DNA of 64,000 nucleotides from Ephemerocybe angulata (taxonomy: Eukaryota > Basidiomycota > Agaricomycetes > Agaricales > Psathyrellaceae): NCBI GenBank assembly GCA_013368325.1, contig JAACJK010000219.1, positions 1,364,001-1,428,000 on the forward strand, given 5' to 3'. The notes beneath the pieces are model-generated. The model saw only the letters and a program-made list of their open reading frames with translations, did not search any database and was not told the DNA's origin. Within the stretch, counting starts at the first letter, position 1. Every line of letters begins with the position of its first letter. This document shows, one piece after another, positions 10,401 through 21,995 of the stretch. The position numbers and the translations under genes were made by a program.

Positions 10401-11755
10401 GGCTAGTGGCTCGAGGCGTTTGTTAATAGCGGCTCGTCCCATATCCAGGGGCTCGCGGCGAGCGTTGATATGCTTTGCGCGGACCTCGGCGGCACGGGGG
10501 CGGGGGCGGCGACGCTCCTCGGGGATGTAAGGCAGCTCGTGCTGGGGATGAAGGCGCGGGATCAGAGCATGGCGAGCTTGCAGGCTGCAGTGAATGATTT
10601 GGTTGTGAGTGTGGGGAGCGAGATGGGGCGTGTCGGGGGAGGTACGTCGCCGGTGCTTCTTTGCTTTGGCTTTTCCGTCGTTTATGCTTTTGTTGGCGCT
10701 TGTTCCTGATCTTTGCGCGTTTGTTTGACAGATTCGAATGCACTTGCGCAGATGATCGAGGTGCAGAAGAGGGAGCAGGAGAGTATGCTGAAGGTGTTTA
10801 CGGATGGTGCGTCACTCATTTCGAATCGCGCGGTTGTGATGGGCGCTTATAACGGCGGCTGCAGAGATATCGGACGAGATTAAAGGCGAGCGCCTCCGTT
10901 TTGTCGAGGCGATGAGAGAGGCGACTGCTATCAACGTTCAAAGTAAGTTTACTTCAGCTATACCGTACATAGTAAAGTGTCAAACAAGCCAACCGGACTA
11001 TGAACTGACGGCGAACCAAACCCTTTCTGCTCCCCTTCTAATTTCTAATCGTCCAATCGCAACCGACGACGATTCCAACATTTGGAAACTCCACTATCAA
11101 CATTTCGGTCTCCACCCGACCCGTGTACACCTGCACTTACATAAACTGTACCCCAATATCACTGCACCACCGCGCAGTGCACGTCGAAGAGCTGAAGAAG
11201 GAGATGGGAAAGGAAGTGTTTGTCATGGCGCAAGAAGTCGAGCGGCTCCATCGGGACAAGCAAGAAGTGGAGCATAGGATTGCCGAGCTTATGGCATTCT
11301 ACTCCAAGCAAACACCACCACCCCTCGCAGGGCTGATTTCGATGTCCAACAACACTACGGCTTCTGGAGGTTCTCACAGAGTTAGCGAGGGAAGTGCAGT
11401 TGGGTACATGCCGGCGGAAAGGCAAAGAGCGGGGGCGAACCAGGCATCATCGAACCAGCGGCGTGATATGCATCCCTCGGCGAGCCAGGACGCGAACTCG
11501 ACGGTGGTGCAACTGCCAAATATGAAACCCGTTGTGGATCTTCGCATGCGGCCCCTTGGGAGCAGTGGTGGGGCGAGCGGCTCCTCGAGACAGCGCCACC
11601 CTGTGCAGGGTGGCAACGGTCGCCGTGCGACTACTGCCACCACCAATATTGGGAGTGGGAGTGGGAGTCACCCTGCGCAGCGGCAGAGCTCAACCGCTCC
11701 GGGATCTTCGCAGTCGAGGATGAGGCCGCTGCCCCCACCGAGGGGGAGTTATTAG
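7416..11755 (+). CDS. Large PH-like domain and coiled-coil protein
   Basis: Multi-exon gene. Exon 1 (7416-8179) and exon 2 (8227-9925) join in phase across a 47-nt intron to give KWISAFWDAIL, the C-terminal helix with conserved Trp of a PH-like domain. The domain's strands run from GALVYLAGDAHWTFCTISL. A Ser-rich disordered region follows. The last exons are 10211-10312, 10407-10641, 10732-10806, 10865-10942 and 11178-11755. They join in phase into a coiled-coil region (SVRYLNELNTWLEAFVNSG, then GERLRFVEAMREATAINVQ, then EVFVMAQEVERLHRDKQEVE) and a Gly/Ser-rich tail. The exon structure between 9926 and 10210 is unresolved: three frames each look partly coding. I know the layout from hypothetical proteins of mushroom-forming fungi. 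A lipid-binding or cortical scaffold role is inference. Confidence 0.75.
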
Positions 11756-11985
11756 GAGGAGTGGGATTACACAGGGATGCTTGCTTTGGTATAATTCACA
11801 ACAAGAATGGCTATTGTACAGTAATTAGGTATCTAGAAGTAGAGTCAAGAATAGGTGTCAATAGGTGTCAATAAAATATGTACAACGATCGGAAGCCCGA
11901 GTATGACGTTTTGGGTGTCTTCTTCGAGTCTGGATTGTCGGAGCAGGTGGCGATGGGCTATAAATACATCAATATGTGGCCTGCT
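11756..11985. other. Convergent 3' region
   Basis: 230 bp shared by two converging genes. It contains a tandem ataggtgtca duplication (11851-11870) directly followed by AATAAA at 11870-11875, a likely poly(A) signal for the rightward PH-like gene. Confidence 0.5.
11870..11875 (+). terminator. Likely poly(A) signal of the PH-like gene
   Basis: AATAAA about 115 bp downstream of the TAG at 11753-11755. Confidence 0.45.
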
Positions 11986-14900
11986 TTATGTGGCTGCCTC
12001 CATGGAGTGGGTAAGGTGAACTGATTCGACTTTCACTGGGAACGCCTGTGAGGATGATGGTCCTGCATGTGGCTGGACTGGCTGCGCTGCAGATGAACTT
12101 GGAGGGGGCGGGGGGGCATGGATTGAGCGCGCTGTAGCTGCGATGCGAAAGTTCGTCGGAATGACGGTGTGACTGAAAGGTAAAAGAAAACTGCTCGTTA
12201 GAATACACCTATCCGAAGGAATCCGGAGGCATTCTTACTCGTAATATTTCTGCACGTCCAGCCCGTCCATTACGAAGACGTCGCCCTGATACCACGAATT
12301 TTCCAACGTCAGTTCCGGGAGAGAGTAAAACGCGATAGAAGAAGGGAAGTCGACGTACATGGCGCAGAATGAAGGACATCAGGATGCCTTTCTGCAGGCG
12401 CTCCCTATCGTGCTTGCGCTGCAGCCGGAAGTGCATGAATGCGGGGGAACCGAGTGATAGCCCCGCCACGAGGGGGCCGAGACCGACTTCCTCGTCACTG
12501 TGGAACTGGTGGAATCTTCGTTGGTGCATGCCCCCGAATATCATAAGAGTGGAGGGGCTTACCGCCATCTTTTGTTTCTCCATATATGCGGCCCTGGAAC
12601 GAGCGCATATTAGGGATTTCTCTGATCAATGAGTGGATGGAGAGTGCTCACGTTAGAACTTCGTTGAACTCTGCCTTCCTGCCGAGCGCTTGAGTGATCC
12701 GTTTTTGAATGAGGGCTCGTGCTTGGACCACGGCGCTTGGTGCCTTGTCGAATGGTACTGTATTATCTGTGCCACCGACATACTGTGCTTCCAGGTGAAT
12801 ATCTGATGAAAATACGAGGGCAGGTACCCACATGATATGGCTCCCCAGCTGAAGGACTGTTAGCAAATGATTTTCAGCAGGGCTACTCAAGGTAAACACG
12901 AACCGTTATGAGAGAAGTAGTTGGTTAAAAGAGCCCCTCGACCTAGACCAAAAAATTAGCGCCCGACACGAAGGGAGTGCAAAGAGACATGATCACATTT
13001 ATGCTGTTAAGTGGATGAGCGCCCGTTGCGTATTAATGAGAAATGGTACGACTCACTGCGCGCATCGGCCAGCGTTTGAAGACTAAACTTCCGTCGTTTG
13101 CCTCTTGCTGATATGTCTGGAAGATCCTGTCTGCATCCGCCGTGGCGTCTGCTACGTCTTTGGACATGGGTTGGATCTGGTGCAGGAAACCTCTGGAAAA
13201 CGAGTATTAGTATACTCTATACTCAGATCCTCGCGGGATGGTCAACCTATTTTCTGGTAAAACATAGGTACTGATGCGCCCAGCAGCAGCACCGCTCTCG
13301 TCGTAAAAGACGCGTGCCAAGGTTTGCTCTTTTACTCCTGCGGCCCACCAGGTTAGCACCTGGAAATCAAAGGGATTTCACTGGAGCTATCTACTTGCCT
13401 GACATGAGAGATAGTTTCGCAGAAAGAAACTTCTCGGTAACAGGCTGAGAGATGAACTCTATTGCTTCACGAACTTTTCCTTTTACGATATGGGTGGTCT
13501 GTATAGGCGAAGTTAGCTGCTTTGTATACAAATTATAATTCCGGTAAACGTACGTCGCAGCCTGGAGTACTGCATCGCCATTTCTGCCATTCAACCCTAG
13601 GTCACGCTCGTAAGTGGGCCCGGTAAGATTCGAGGAAACCTCGTTGCCTTCGCTCACCTGCAAGACATTCGGCCACACTTCTCGCAGTGGAACCCTCGTG
13701 TGAAAGCATGAGAAGTGGTAACACCGTCTTCTCGCACTTTCACGGGTGGTGGCCGGAGAGTTTCGAATCCAATAGGCAATGGACATGGGTCCCTAAGTTC
13801 GAGAAACTCTTCGTTGTAGGTCAGATATCCAGGCAAGTACTTCGGCGCAGCTTCTGGCTCTGGGTCCTCGGGCTTGACGTCTGTCCTCTCGTCATGTCGC
13901 TCGGCCTCGCTCGATTGTTCCGTTATTATGTCCTTTGGCCTGTCCGGCCCACCGCCTTTGTGGAACGGATGTATTTGCCAGAACTTAGAGCACGACGGAT
14001 GCAAACATGCCCAGCCCTGGGCAAAGACTTTTGGGGAATATTCCTGACAGCGAGAGCACTCGACCGAAATCCTGTCTGCGACACTGTTTCGTGTAAGTAA
14101 GAGTGATCCCATACAAAACTACTTCATGAAATCTTACTTCTCTCGTATACTGCACTCTTCACCTAGTTTGACTGTATAGCTGTGAGTGCGAATTCTACCG
14201 AGAAATGAAAGAGCCCACCAGGCGGTGCGTCTTCGTCAAAATCCAATATATCAGGCTCTGCATCGTTCTGAGTGGGAGTGCTATAGTAGAGGCCATGTTC
14301 AACAACTCACTGCCACTTTCTGAAATCCACCATGGGTCACCTTGGCCCTCGCACCACTGGAAAGCAAACTTATACTTGACGATAGTCCTGCCGCTCTTTT
14401 CGTCGGGCTGAAGTTCCGCTATACAAATGAAATAAGCAGTTAGTATTTATCTTATGACCGCTGGTTTAGCATAGGCGACTAGACCCACCCCAAGCATTCA
14501 CTATCATGTAAAACCCCAGCACCGCATACGTAACTCCCTTGGACGCGAGGTCATACGGGAACTTCGCGTAGCGGTCGTCTATGATCAAGACTATCGGGCG
14601 GCGCTCGCGGTACGTCTTGAGAAGAGCGCGGACAGACTTATCATCTGAGCGTTGGTCTTCTGCGGGCCGCACAGTGAATCGTCCCTTTTCAGAGTGGACG
14701 CTTTCTGCTCGGCCACCTCTAATAACGTGAGGGTTTAGAATAAATATGACGCGCGACGGCAAGCGTACCCACCCATGAGATATGATCAACCTTCCGTCGT
14801 GTTTGAAGACGTCACGTCTGTGAGTTCTGTCAAAAGAATGTACTGCCGAGTTAAGCAATGCTTACTTGGCTCCAAAGGCGCTCAGAAGGTAGCCCTTCAC

Positions 14901-17671
14901 GATGTCGTTCGAGAAATAGACACCTCCCTGGTAGCTACGGAACCACTCGAACGTCTCGCAGACTTCCTGGCGCGTCTAGTTACGGGTTAGTTGAAAGCGT
15001 GAGCGTTAAAGGCGCAGGCCGAACGTACCTCTGCCCAAATTGGTGGGTAAGCGCGCAAGGGTAGCAGTGGTCGATAAACATGGAAATTAGACTCGGGTGG
15101 TTCATCCAGCACAGTCACTAGGGGGCGAACGATCTCCGGCTGAACAAGCAAGTGTGCAGTGGTTTCGGGAGGTGTTGGGTAGCTGATGACCTGGGGGATA
15201 TCCCGATCGAGAGTAGGGAGGGAAAACAGGGGTCCTTCCAAGGATTCTTCTAGGTCTTCGAATAGAACCATCTCTTCGTCCTCCTCGTCCTCTTCAAAGC
15301 TGACAGGCTCAACTTCATTGTCACCGGAGCCCATGTGGACTTCATCTGGGGAATCGACTACCATATTGGCCGGGAGTTTCTCCATGCCATGGGGACTTTG
15401 GGGTCGCAGTAGACCAGGAGGGATGGTCGACAAGTCTTCGATAATCTCCCCATCCTCAAGCTTCGTTGATAAAGGTTCCCCGTCGTTTTCTTCCGCCACC
15501 AGCTTGCTTACCGTGCCAACGACCGTACAATCGCTCGTCGACGCGGGGAGGACGCTAGAATCATCGTCAAATAAGGTAGAAGTGGTTTCTGCGGTCTCCG
15601 CCACCGTAATGGTCGAAGAACCTGGGGAAGGTAATTCCGAAAGTGGATGCGGTGAAGAGGCAGGTAGCACCAGTTCCTCTGGAGTAGCCACAGGCTCCGC
15701 CTCTCTCGTCTTCGTAAACTTCAGGTTCTTTGGCAGAGATTTGAAAGTCTTGAGCACTGAAGTTGTAGGCAAGTCGGTCCTCCCACTTTGTGGAGTCTCT
15801 GTTACGGTATTTGACGCGTCCGGAGGTGAAAGTTCCGATAGCGAAGCCTGGGAGACTGACCGCCTCCGTTTCCTCTTCCTAGTTCCACTCGAATTGGGGG
15901 GGCAGTCTTCCTTCGTCGATCCAGGTAGAGGCAAGTCCACCGCCTCCGGGAGATTTTCTAAAACATCACCAGTTGTATCCGAAGGCCCTGGAAGAGAGTG
16001 TTCAGACGGCAGCTGTGGAGAAGGGGGTGGTGATACGAGCGGTTCCTCTCGCTTCTTCTTCTTCGTAGACCTGGAATTGCGAGGAGTCGTGACCTTGGTC
16101 TTGCCAGATTGAGGGGAATTTCTAGTGTCAAAGGGCAGCTCTGTCGTTGAAGGGGAAAGGGAGTGATTACGCGAAGCAGGACGCGCCTGAGGAGTGGGCG
16201 CTACTGAACCTCCCCTAGCCGGAGATACCACTCGCTTCTTCCTTAAGGGCCTCTTCTCATAGGGAAAGGGGACCTTATCTATAGTGGGTCCTTCGGGGGA
16301 ATCGCTTGGCTTTTGAGGATGTGCGCTTGTGGTATTAGGCCTGGTACTTGGACGAGATGACCGTGTTACCGGGCGAAGAGATACAGAGAGACCTGGGATC
16401 TCCTCGTCCGCCGCTGGAGACGTAGGTCGCTTCCTTTTTGGAATCTTTTTGTCTTTAAGAAACTCCGTACTGAGGTGCTGTTTCGATGACCTCGTTTGAG
16501 GAGGCATCTTCGAAAGCTGTTCAAGTAGGCGCTGTGCTCCGGATTCCGCGAGCTGCCGGTCCTGTTCTGCCTGCTTGAAGCGTTGTTGCGAGTCTTCGAA
16601 ATCTTTCTTCTCTTTGGCTTCCCTCTCTGCTTTTACTTCCTCGAGTCTCTTCTGAACGCGGTTTTGTGGTAGGATGGGGGTTGGGGGTTTGCTAGTAGTG
16701 GGAGCATTGCCGGCAGTGGGTGTCCTTCCACCATGACGCCCATGAGAACCATGATGATCGGAATTCACAAGCCTTGTACTAGCACCTGGGTCCAAGTGTC
16801 GAGATGGGCGCGATGGGTTCACATCGCTCGGAGTTCGGGGTGTTATGACGGACGGGTGGGATAGAGGAACCTCCGGGCCCGGAACGGGCCAGTTGGGCCG
16901 ACCCTTGTTGTAGTGTTCATGTCTATGCGACGTATTCGCACGTCCAGGAGCTCGAAACCCCGGACCATTGTCTGGGCCTGTGTTAAATCTCCAGCCGTGG
17001 GGGTGGTGGTCGCGCCCGTATGTGTTCAGGTGGGACGGCAGACGTGACATCACGCCCTCGCCGTGGTGGGAAGCAATGCTCTCAGGATCTTTCGCTCGAC
17101 TAGCTTGACTTCGTGTGTACGGCCTAGAAGGATGAGGCTTCTGAAAGGAAGGTCGCGGACGTTGTGTGTAGTTTCGAAGGGGACGACCTTGATGAATGGA
17201 GGCACCAATAAGCGCTAGAGCGGCTTTTGGACCAGCGTGATTTAGGCGCCAGTAAAATTCGAAAAAGAGCGTTGGAATGTCTTCGACACCGGCCTTCGCG
17301 AGGATCTTCTTCTCTGTGAGTCGAAATTCTGAGCGTATGCGTTTCGTCCAAGCCTTAAGTACTTGGTGCTTGTAACAAGCGTCAATGAACCCAGAACATC
17401 TTGACAATTAGAATGGTAATATGCCAACCTTGGCCCGGGTTTTAGTCCAAACTCCCGCCTTTTCTTTCAGCACAATAAGCCGCTGGTCCTCGTCCTCCTT
17501 TGTCTGGTTGAAAAACAATGGCGAGTCGAGGTAATCGAGGTCACTGAAGTCGGCAGGCCGGAGGTAACGCCAGTCCAACACGGACAGCGGAGGGTTCAAA
17601 CATGGTAACCCCGGTGCCAACTTTGGTGGACTTCGCTCCTGCAGGCGGGATTTCTCCCCACGCTTCACCAT
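11986..17671 (-). CDS. Very large AlkB-like 2OG-Fe(II) dioxygenase with two Cys-rich motifs
   Basis: One gene of about 17 exons, predicted near 1,400 residues. Exon 1 is 17671-17429; exon 2 is 17368-15029 and encodes 780 residues of mostly disordered, charged sequence. The middle contains RDVFKHDGRLIISHGG and KGVTYAVLGFYMIVNAWAE. Two candidate zinc motifs follow: CSRC..CLHPSC and CEKC..CSTPGC. The C-terminus is an AlkB-type double-stranded beta-helix. MAFHSDEEVGLGPLVAG supplies the H-x-D metal pair, QKYYDHTV the distal His, and NFRIAATAR the 2-oxoglutarate-binding Arg. All catalytic residues are present. Stop TAA is at 11988-11986. AlkB enzymes oxidatively demethylate nucleic acids or proteins; the substrate here is unknown. 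One predicted intron is GC-AG (13398-13338) and one exon is 7 nt (13003-12997). I have seen this layout only in basidiomycete hypothetical proteins. Confidence 0.8.
12997..13003 (-). other. Predicted 7-nt microexon in the dioxygenase gene
   Basis: The minus strand reads CAG, then CATAAAT, then GTGATC. Including these 7 nt restores the frame between FKRWPMRA and CRGALLTNYFSHN. Skipping them leads to an early stop at the next codons (GTC GAG GGG CTC TTT TAA). The join reads RAHKCRGALL. Confidence 0.5.
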
Positions 17672-18017
17672 GGTAGGCAAGTGGGGCGGCGTGCAACGGC
17701 GACAACACCTCACGCATAATTTTTTTCTTATATGTCGAGGAATGGAGGTTCACGCAGTTATCGGCGGCATAACAAAAGCAGCGCGGTATGAATATCCAAG
17801 TCCTTGCTAGGCCCATCACCACACGTGTATGCCTATGCGCTCACACCACTAATGCGGTACCCGATCGCAGAAGCCCAATACAAATCGACCACCACGCCTT
17901 GGAGCTTAGAGCCTCATAAGTTCATCCAAAATGAACGAGTGTAATAGGATATCGGCGGTGAACTCTAGGGTAGTGCAGTGTATTGTCACAAGTTATCTAG
18001 TGGCGGGCGGGTGGCGA
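17672..18017. other. Intergenic stretch
   Basis: 346 bp between the dioxygenase start codon and the ATP synthase stop. It holds the leftward gene's promoter and the other gene's 3' end. No other feature is visible. Confidence 0.5.
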
Positions 18018-18670
18018 TTACTTGGAGAGAGCGGCTTGCAGCGACTCGTACACGTCGGCCTCAATGCGAGCGGCGACCTTCTCCTCTTCTGAGCCGTTTC
18101 CAGCAGCGATCTTGGAAGCCTCAGCGAGGTTGGAGCGGACGGCCTTGGGTCTATATAAGTACACGCGAACCTCCGGTAACCAAACGTGCGACGTACCTCG
18201 GCGGAGAACTCCTCCAGGGGTGCAGCCTCAACAACGTTGATGGTGAGCTTGTTGTTGGGGTGAACGGTAGCGAATCCTCCGGAAACTGAGCATGGTAGGA
18301 GCAAGAGCCATGAACACAGTGTTGCACGCGCGAAATAGGTCATGACGCACCGAAGATTTTCTTGCTTCCCGACGCCTCAATGATCTCCACAACACCAGCC
18401 TTCAAAGCCTCAATCGAAGGAACGTGGTTGGCGAGGACACCCATCTCTCCAGACTCGGCGGGGATGTTGACCTGAATAACATCCTGGGACGAGTAGAAGG
18501 CCTACAAATTTTGTTAGAACGCAGGTCAGGCTGGACCGCATTCGGTGTACCTTGTGGGGGAGGACAAGGGACAGGGTCAGCTTGTCGCTGGCGGCGACAG
18601 CATAACCGCGACGGCCCAAGACGCGGGGTGCTGACCGGGCAACGGTGGACAAGAATCGGAAGGAGGACAT
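18018..18670 (-). CDS. ATP16: Mitochondrial F1-ATP synthase subunit delta
   Basis: Four exons: 18670-18551, 18501-18351, from 18285 to about 18197, and a last one ending at TAA 18020-18018. The start MSSFRFLSTVARSAPR followed by LGRRGYA is a typical basic mitochondrial targeting sequence. The mature part has the beta-sandwich of the delta subunit (bacterial epsilon): SDKLTLSLVLPHKAFYS, VNIPAESGEMGVLANHVPS, FATVHPNNKLTINVVEAAP. It ends in a C-terminal helical hairpin (NLAEASKIAAG, EADVYESLQAALSK). Delta sits in the central stalk of F1 and couples rotation to catalysis at the inner mitochondrial membrane. The length, about 165 residues, is normal for the family. Confidence 0.93.
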
Positions 18671-18858
18671 TTTGTGAGGTGTCGAGGAATTTCGTGAGGT
18701 GACGGTTGAATAGCTCGGCCAATGCCGGCACAGACACTTCAGAACTCGTGAGAACTTTCGACTGGCCCACGCCCGGAGCCCCTGTTCAGTCATATAATTG
18801 ATTCAATACATAGTGCACGTCTAGTACTTGGTATATAAATTAACACCTCTTCGTGCTT

Positions 18859-21594
18859 CTAAATCCCAATAGATCCCTCGTCCTTATTTCCTCCCTTGTA
18901 GTACTCCGGTAACAGATCTGGTGCCTTCCGCACACCCCGTTCACTGCATACAACATCAGCCTTATCCGACGCGAAAGTATCATCCGACTTACATTTCATC
19001 TATAGCCACCAGCAAATCGTAATTGATTTCTTGAGACACAACTGAATCCTGCTTATAGTCAGGGTGCGCCTGCACAAAGTTTCGGATCCATGTCGCTGCA
19101 GTGAGAAGTGAACCTTGAAGCCATACCAGATTAGCACCAGTCTGCGGCGATTGCTATGAAGGGGAGCCCTTACCATCTGCCCGACGGCGAACCAATCCAA
19201 GGTACTGATGAATCTTGTTCATGTCCTCAGTTTCGATATCTAGAGTATTGAGATAAGAGTGAACCAGGCCCAGCAAGCCGGGGAACTCGATTCCCTGGGC
19301 GAAAGTTAACAGTCGCTCAGAATATCCGGGCACATGAATTCGAACCTTTCCGTTCATTATTTCGTCGATGGACATCTCTTCGTACTCCTCCTCAACTGCA
19401 TGCCCATTGATAGATTCAAAGGCGTCGGCCGGCAGCACTGGAGGATCGAAACAGTTCCTCAACTTCTTCTCCTTCTTCGCGGGAGCACCATCAACAGGAG
19501 AGCAAGACCCAGAGGAGGCGGCGCTGCTTCCAGGAGGGTAAACATTCTTCCTAAAGAAGAAGCGACCTTGTCTCGCCGCATCACGCTGCTGAGCCCTTGC
19601 CATGTTCTCGTCCACCTAGATCATAGATAAGCTTGCGAAATGGCATACGGAGAACGGGGCAGTGCCAGCTTACTTTGGAGATAGGAGTGTAAAAATTGAG
19701 GTTGTAGTACATGATGGCGCGAGACAGGAGGACGACGAAGACTGCGAATGCTGCGTTTTCAAAGTCGGTGATCTGGACCTCCATGCTCCGGAACTCGACT
19801 CTCCAACCGATGGGGGAGCCAGGAGGAGGCGGTTTGAAACGCAGAGTTTGCCAATTCGTTGATTGGATATTCTAAGGTCGTTTAATTGGCAGACCTTACA
19901 AGTATGTGAGACTTTCCTTACTTCAAAGTGGTCGCTGCTGACGGTGTCGTCTTGGTCAATAGTTTCGGCAAATATAACGAGGGGGTCGCGGATGAATAGG
20001 TGAGCAATGTGTTTGGCAAGGAGCTTGTCGATGCCTAAGAATAGTCAGGCCATGCGTCAAGCGGTTTCCGTGTGGCATAACTCACCATTCTTTAGGAGTC
20101 GATCGTAGATAGCTTCGTCGTACGGGACGTATGTGTCATTATATTCAGGCCGGTTAAGGATGTTGTCAGAGATGTACAAATCAACGCTGTCGTAGCGCGA
20201 CTTCGGAATGCGGAACCGATCGCCAGACTCAGAGAGAGGCTGCAAGGCGTCAATTAGTGTCAAGGGAGCTGCGCGATTCGAAAGCCTAGAACAAACCTTC
20301 AAGCCACGCTCCCCCGGAGTGCGATCGTCCACACTCCCAGCAATTACATTCCAACGGCAATCGACATCCGCAAGATATCCTCGCCAAATGGGACTGGCTC
20401 CCGTCAAAGCCAGCTAAGACGCGACTTCCATGAAAACATTGATATATTCAAATACTAAAAACCAACGCACCAGGATAGGGCCAATAGGGATGAGTCCGTC
20501 GTACATCCGCCGGGCGTCTGAGACGTTACATGCCTGGAAGGTCAGCTGGAGGCAACAACACCCCATGCCAAAGCCCATGGCGTCCAGGTAGATGTGGTCA
20601 GGCAGCGCCGCCCCCTCTCTGGCCTCTGTTTGGGTTCGTTAGAGCCGATTGCAACACCACCGCAGTACCACAACTCACCTCGGTCTTCCGGGTATATGTC
20701 CCGATCCCAAGGAATTGTAGGATCGATGAATGGACGGGGTGTGTTCTTATCAACATAGACAGGAAGATTTATTGTGACTTTGGACCCCCTCCGAGTTCGG
20801 ATGTTGGCAGTGAGAGTGCTGTTAAGATGATAAGCCCTCGAACCGTGATCCCATGCAGTGAAACATACGGGAATCGGGCATGTGGGTTGGTAATCTCTTC
20901 CGGAAGGAACAAGCTGTGGCTCGACGTCGCACCTGCAGGATCGCAGTATGGCTCTGTGAACTGCCCAGGTGCGCCTAAGCGGGGGAATGACGTAAAGGTG
21001 AGAGGAATCTCGTTGGGTTTCAGGTGCTTGCGGACGAGGGTTCGTCTTCCACCGGTATAAGCATTTGGGGCGAGGAAGATAAGCAGGCAGCGCACCTGTA
21101 TCGCATGTCACCCTCGACCGAGAGTAGGTCATGGATTGAACCCGTATAGGGGGAACCGGGGGTGGATTCTAACATATATCGACCGTATTCCGGATGAAAT
21201 GTAGGAGGAGAAACACTGGTAGCAAGCTCAGCGCAATCTCCTATCAGCTTGAGAGAATATGCGCACTTGTCTGGGCAGTCCGAGCAGATGCCATCGACGA
21301 TAGATCCTAATTTCTGCAGGATCTCCGTCTGGCGGAGGGAGAGTTTGGCGTTCTTCTCCTCGTTATCAAACGCGACGACCATGTACTCGATCTAACGCGA
21401 AGGACATCAGCTACACGTTGAGCTCGTAAGCCACCATAGCTCGCCTCGTCGCCCCAGAGGAGTTCATCCCCCGACCGATCCTTCAGCCGCTCCCAGATAT
21501 GAAGGAACTGAGTGATTCCGTGGGTCCGGACGTGATCTGCATATTTTTTGGCCTCATCCCAGGGGAGGGGAGTTCCGAGCGCCAAAAGACCCAT
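18859..21594 (-). CDS. GSH1: Glutamate-cysteine ligase catalytic subunit
   Basis: Starts at ATG 21594 with [20 protein letters not shown], the conserved N-terminus of eukaryotic glutamate-cysteine ligase, followed by [15 protein letters not shown] and [13 protein letters not shown] across the first intron. Later exons carry family segments such as [14 protein letters not shown], then [20 protein letters not shown], then [15 protein letters not shown]. The last exon ends [12 protein letters not shown] with TAG at 18861-18859. The enzyme joins Glu to Cys with ATP and is the rate-limiting step of glutathione synthesis in the cytosol. The frame stays open upstream of the ATG to another ATG at 21822. 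The family normally starts at MGLL, so I chose the downstream ATG. At least six introns of 50-60 nt. Confidence 0.92.
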
Positions 21595-21995
21595 AGTCAA
21601 GATACAGAGAGGAGAGATGGGAAGCCCTACGGGCGGAAAGGAGCTCAAGAGCAAATGGTAGAAGACGTCTTTGTAAGAAAAGAAATCACTAATACGACTT
21701 GCCGGGCCGGCTGCAATCTTCGGCGCTTCAGACCGGACTTTCAAGTTCCAGCGTTCAATTCCCTGGCTCAGCAGCGGCGTCTCGCTTTTTTCTCTTGCAA
21801 TTCCTCCGCAAAATCGCGTCATGCACGAACTGGGATACTTTGGGCGCTTGAGATCAAATTCAAATTGAACGAGCTAGGCTATTCCCAGTCAAGTATATCC
21901 CGTTTTCCGCAAGTCATACCGAATCACTTTGGCGGGCACACTTGAAAGGCCCCATCTACTGGTACGTGCTGATGAAGCAATTTGCTATCACGAGG
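21595..21995. other. Intergenic stretch upstream of GSH1
   Basis: 401 bp between the ligase ATG and the Atg6 stop. It contains 76 codons open in frame with the ligase (ATG at 21822), which are more likely 5' leader than protein. No clear promoter motif was seen. Confidence 0.45.

Noticed and set aside
14171..14206. 19-nt or 36-nt intron in the dioxygenase gene to reach TVKLGEECS
   Set aside because: Too short for splicing; a 47-nt GTGGGC..ATACAG intron gives the same frame (DEDAPP to VKLGEECSIRE).
15186..16112. 308-codon plus-strand open frame rich in Ser
   Set aside because: Antisense shadow of the disordered exon of the dioxygenase gene.
11986..17671. TET/JBP-type DNA hydroxylase associated with a transposon
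   Set aside because: The catalytic domain has AlkB-type spacing and motifs, and no transposase or terminal repeats were seen nearby.
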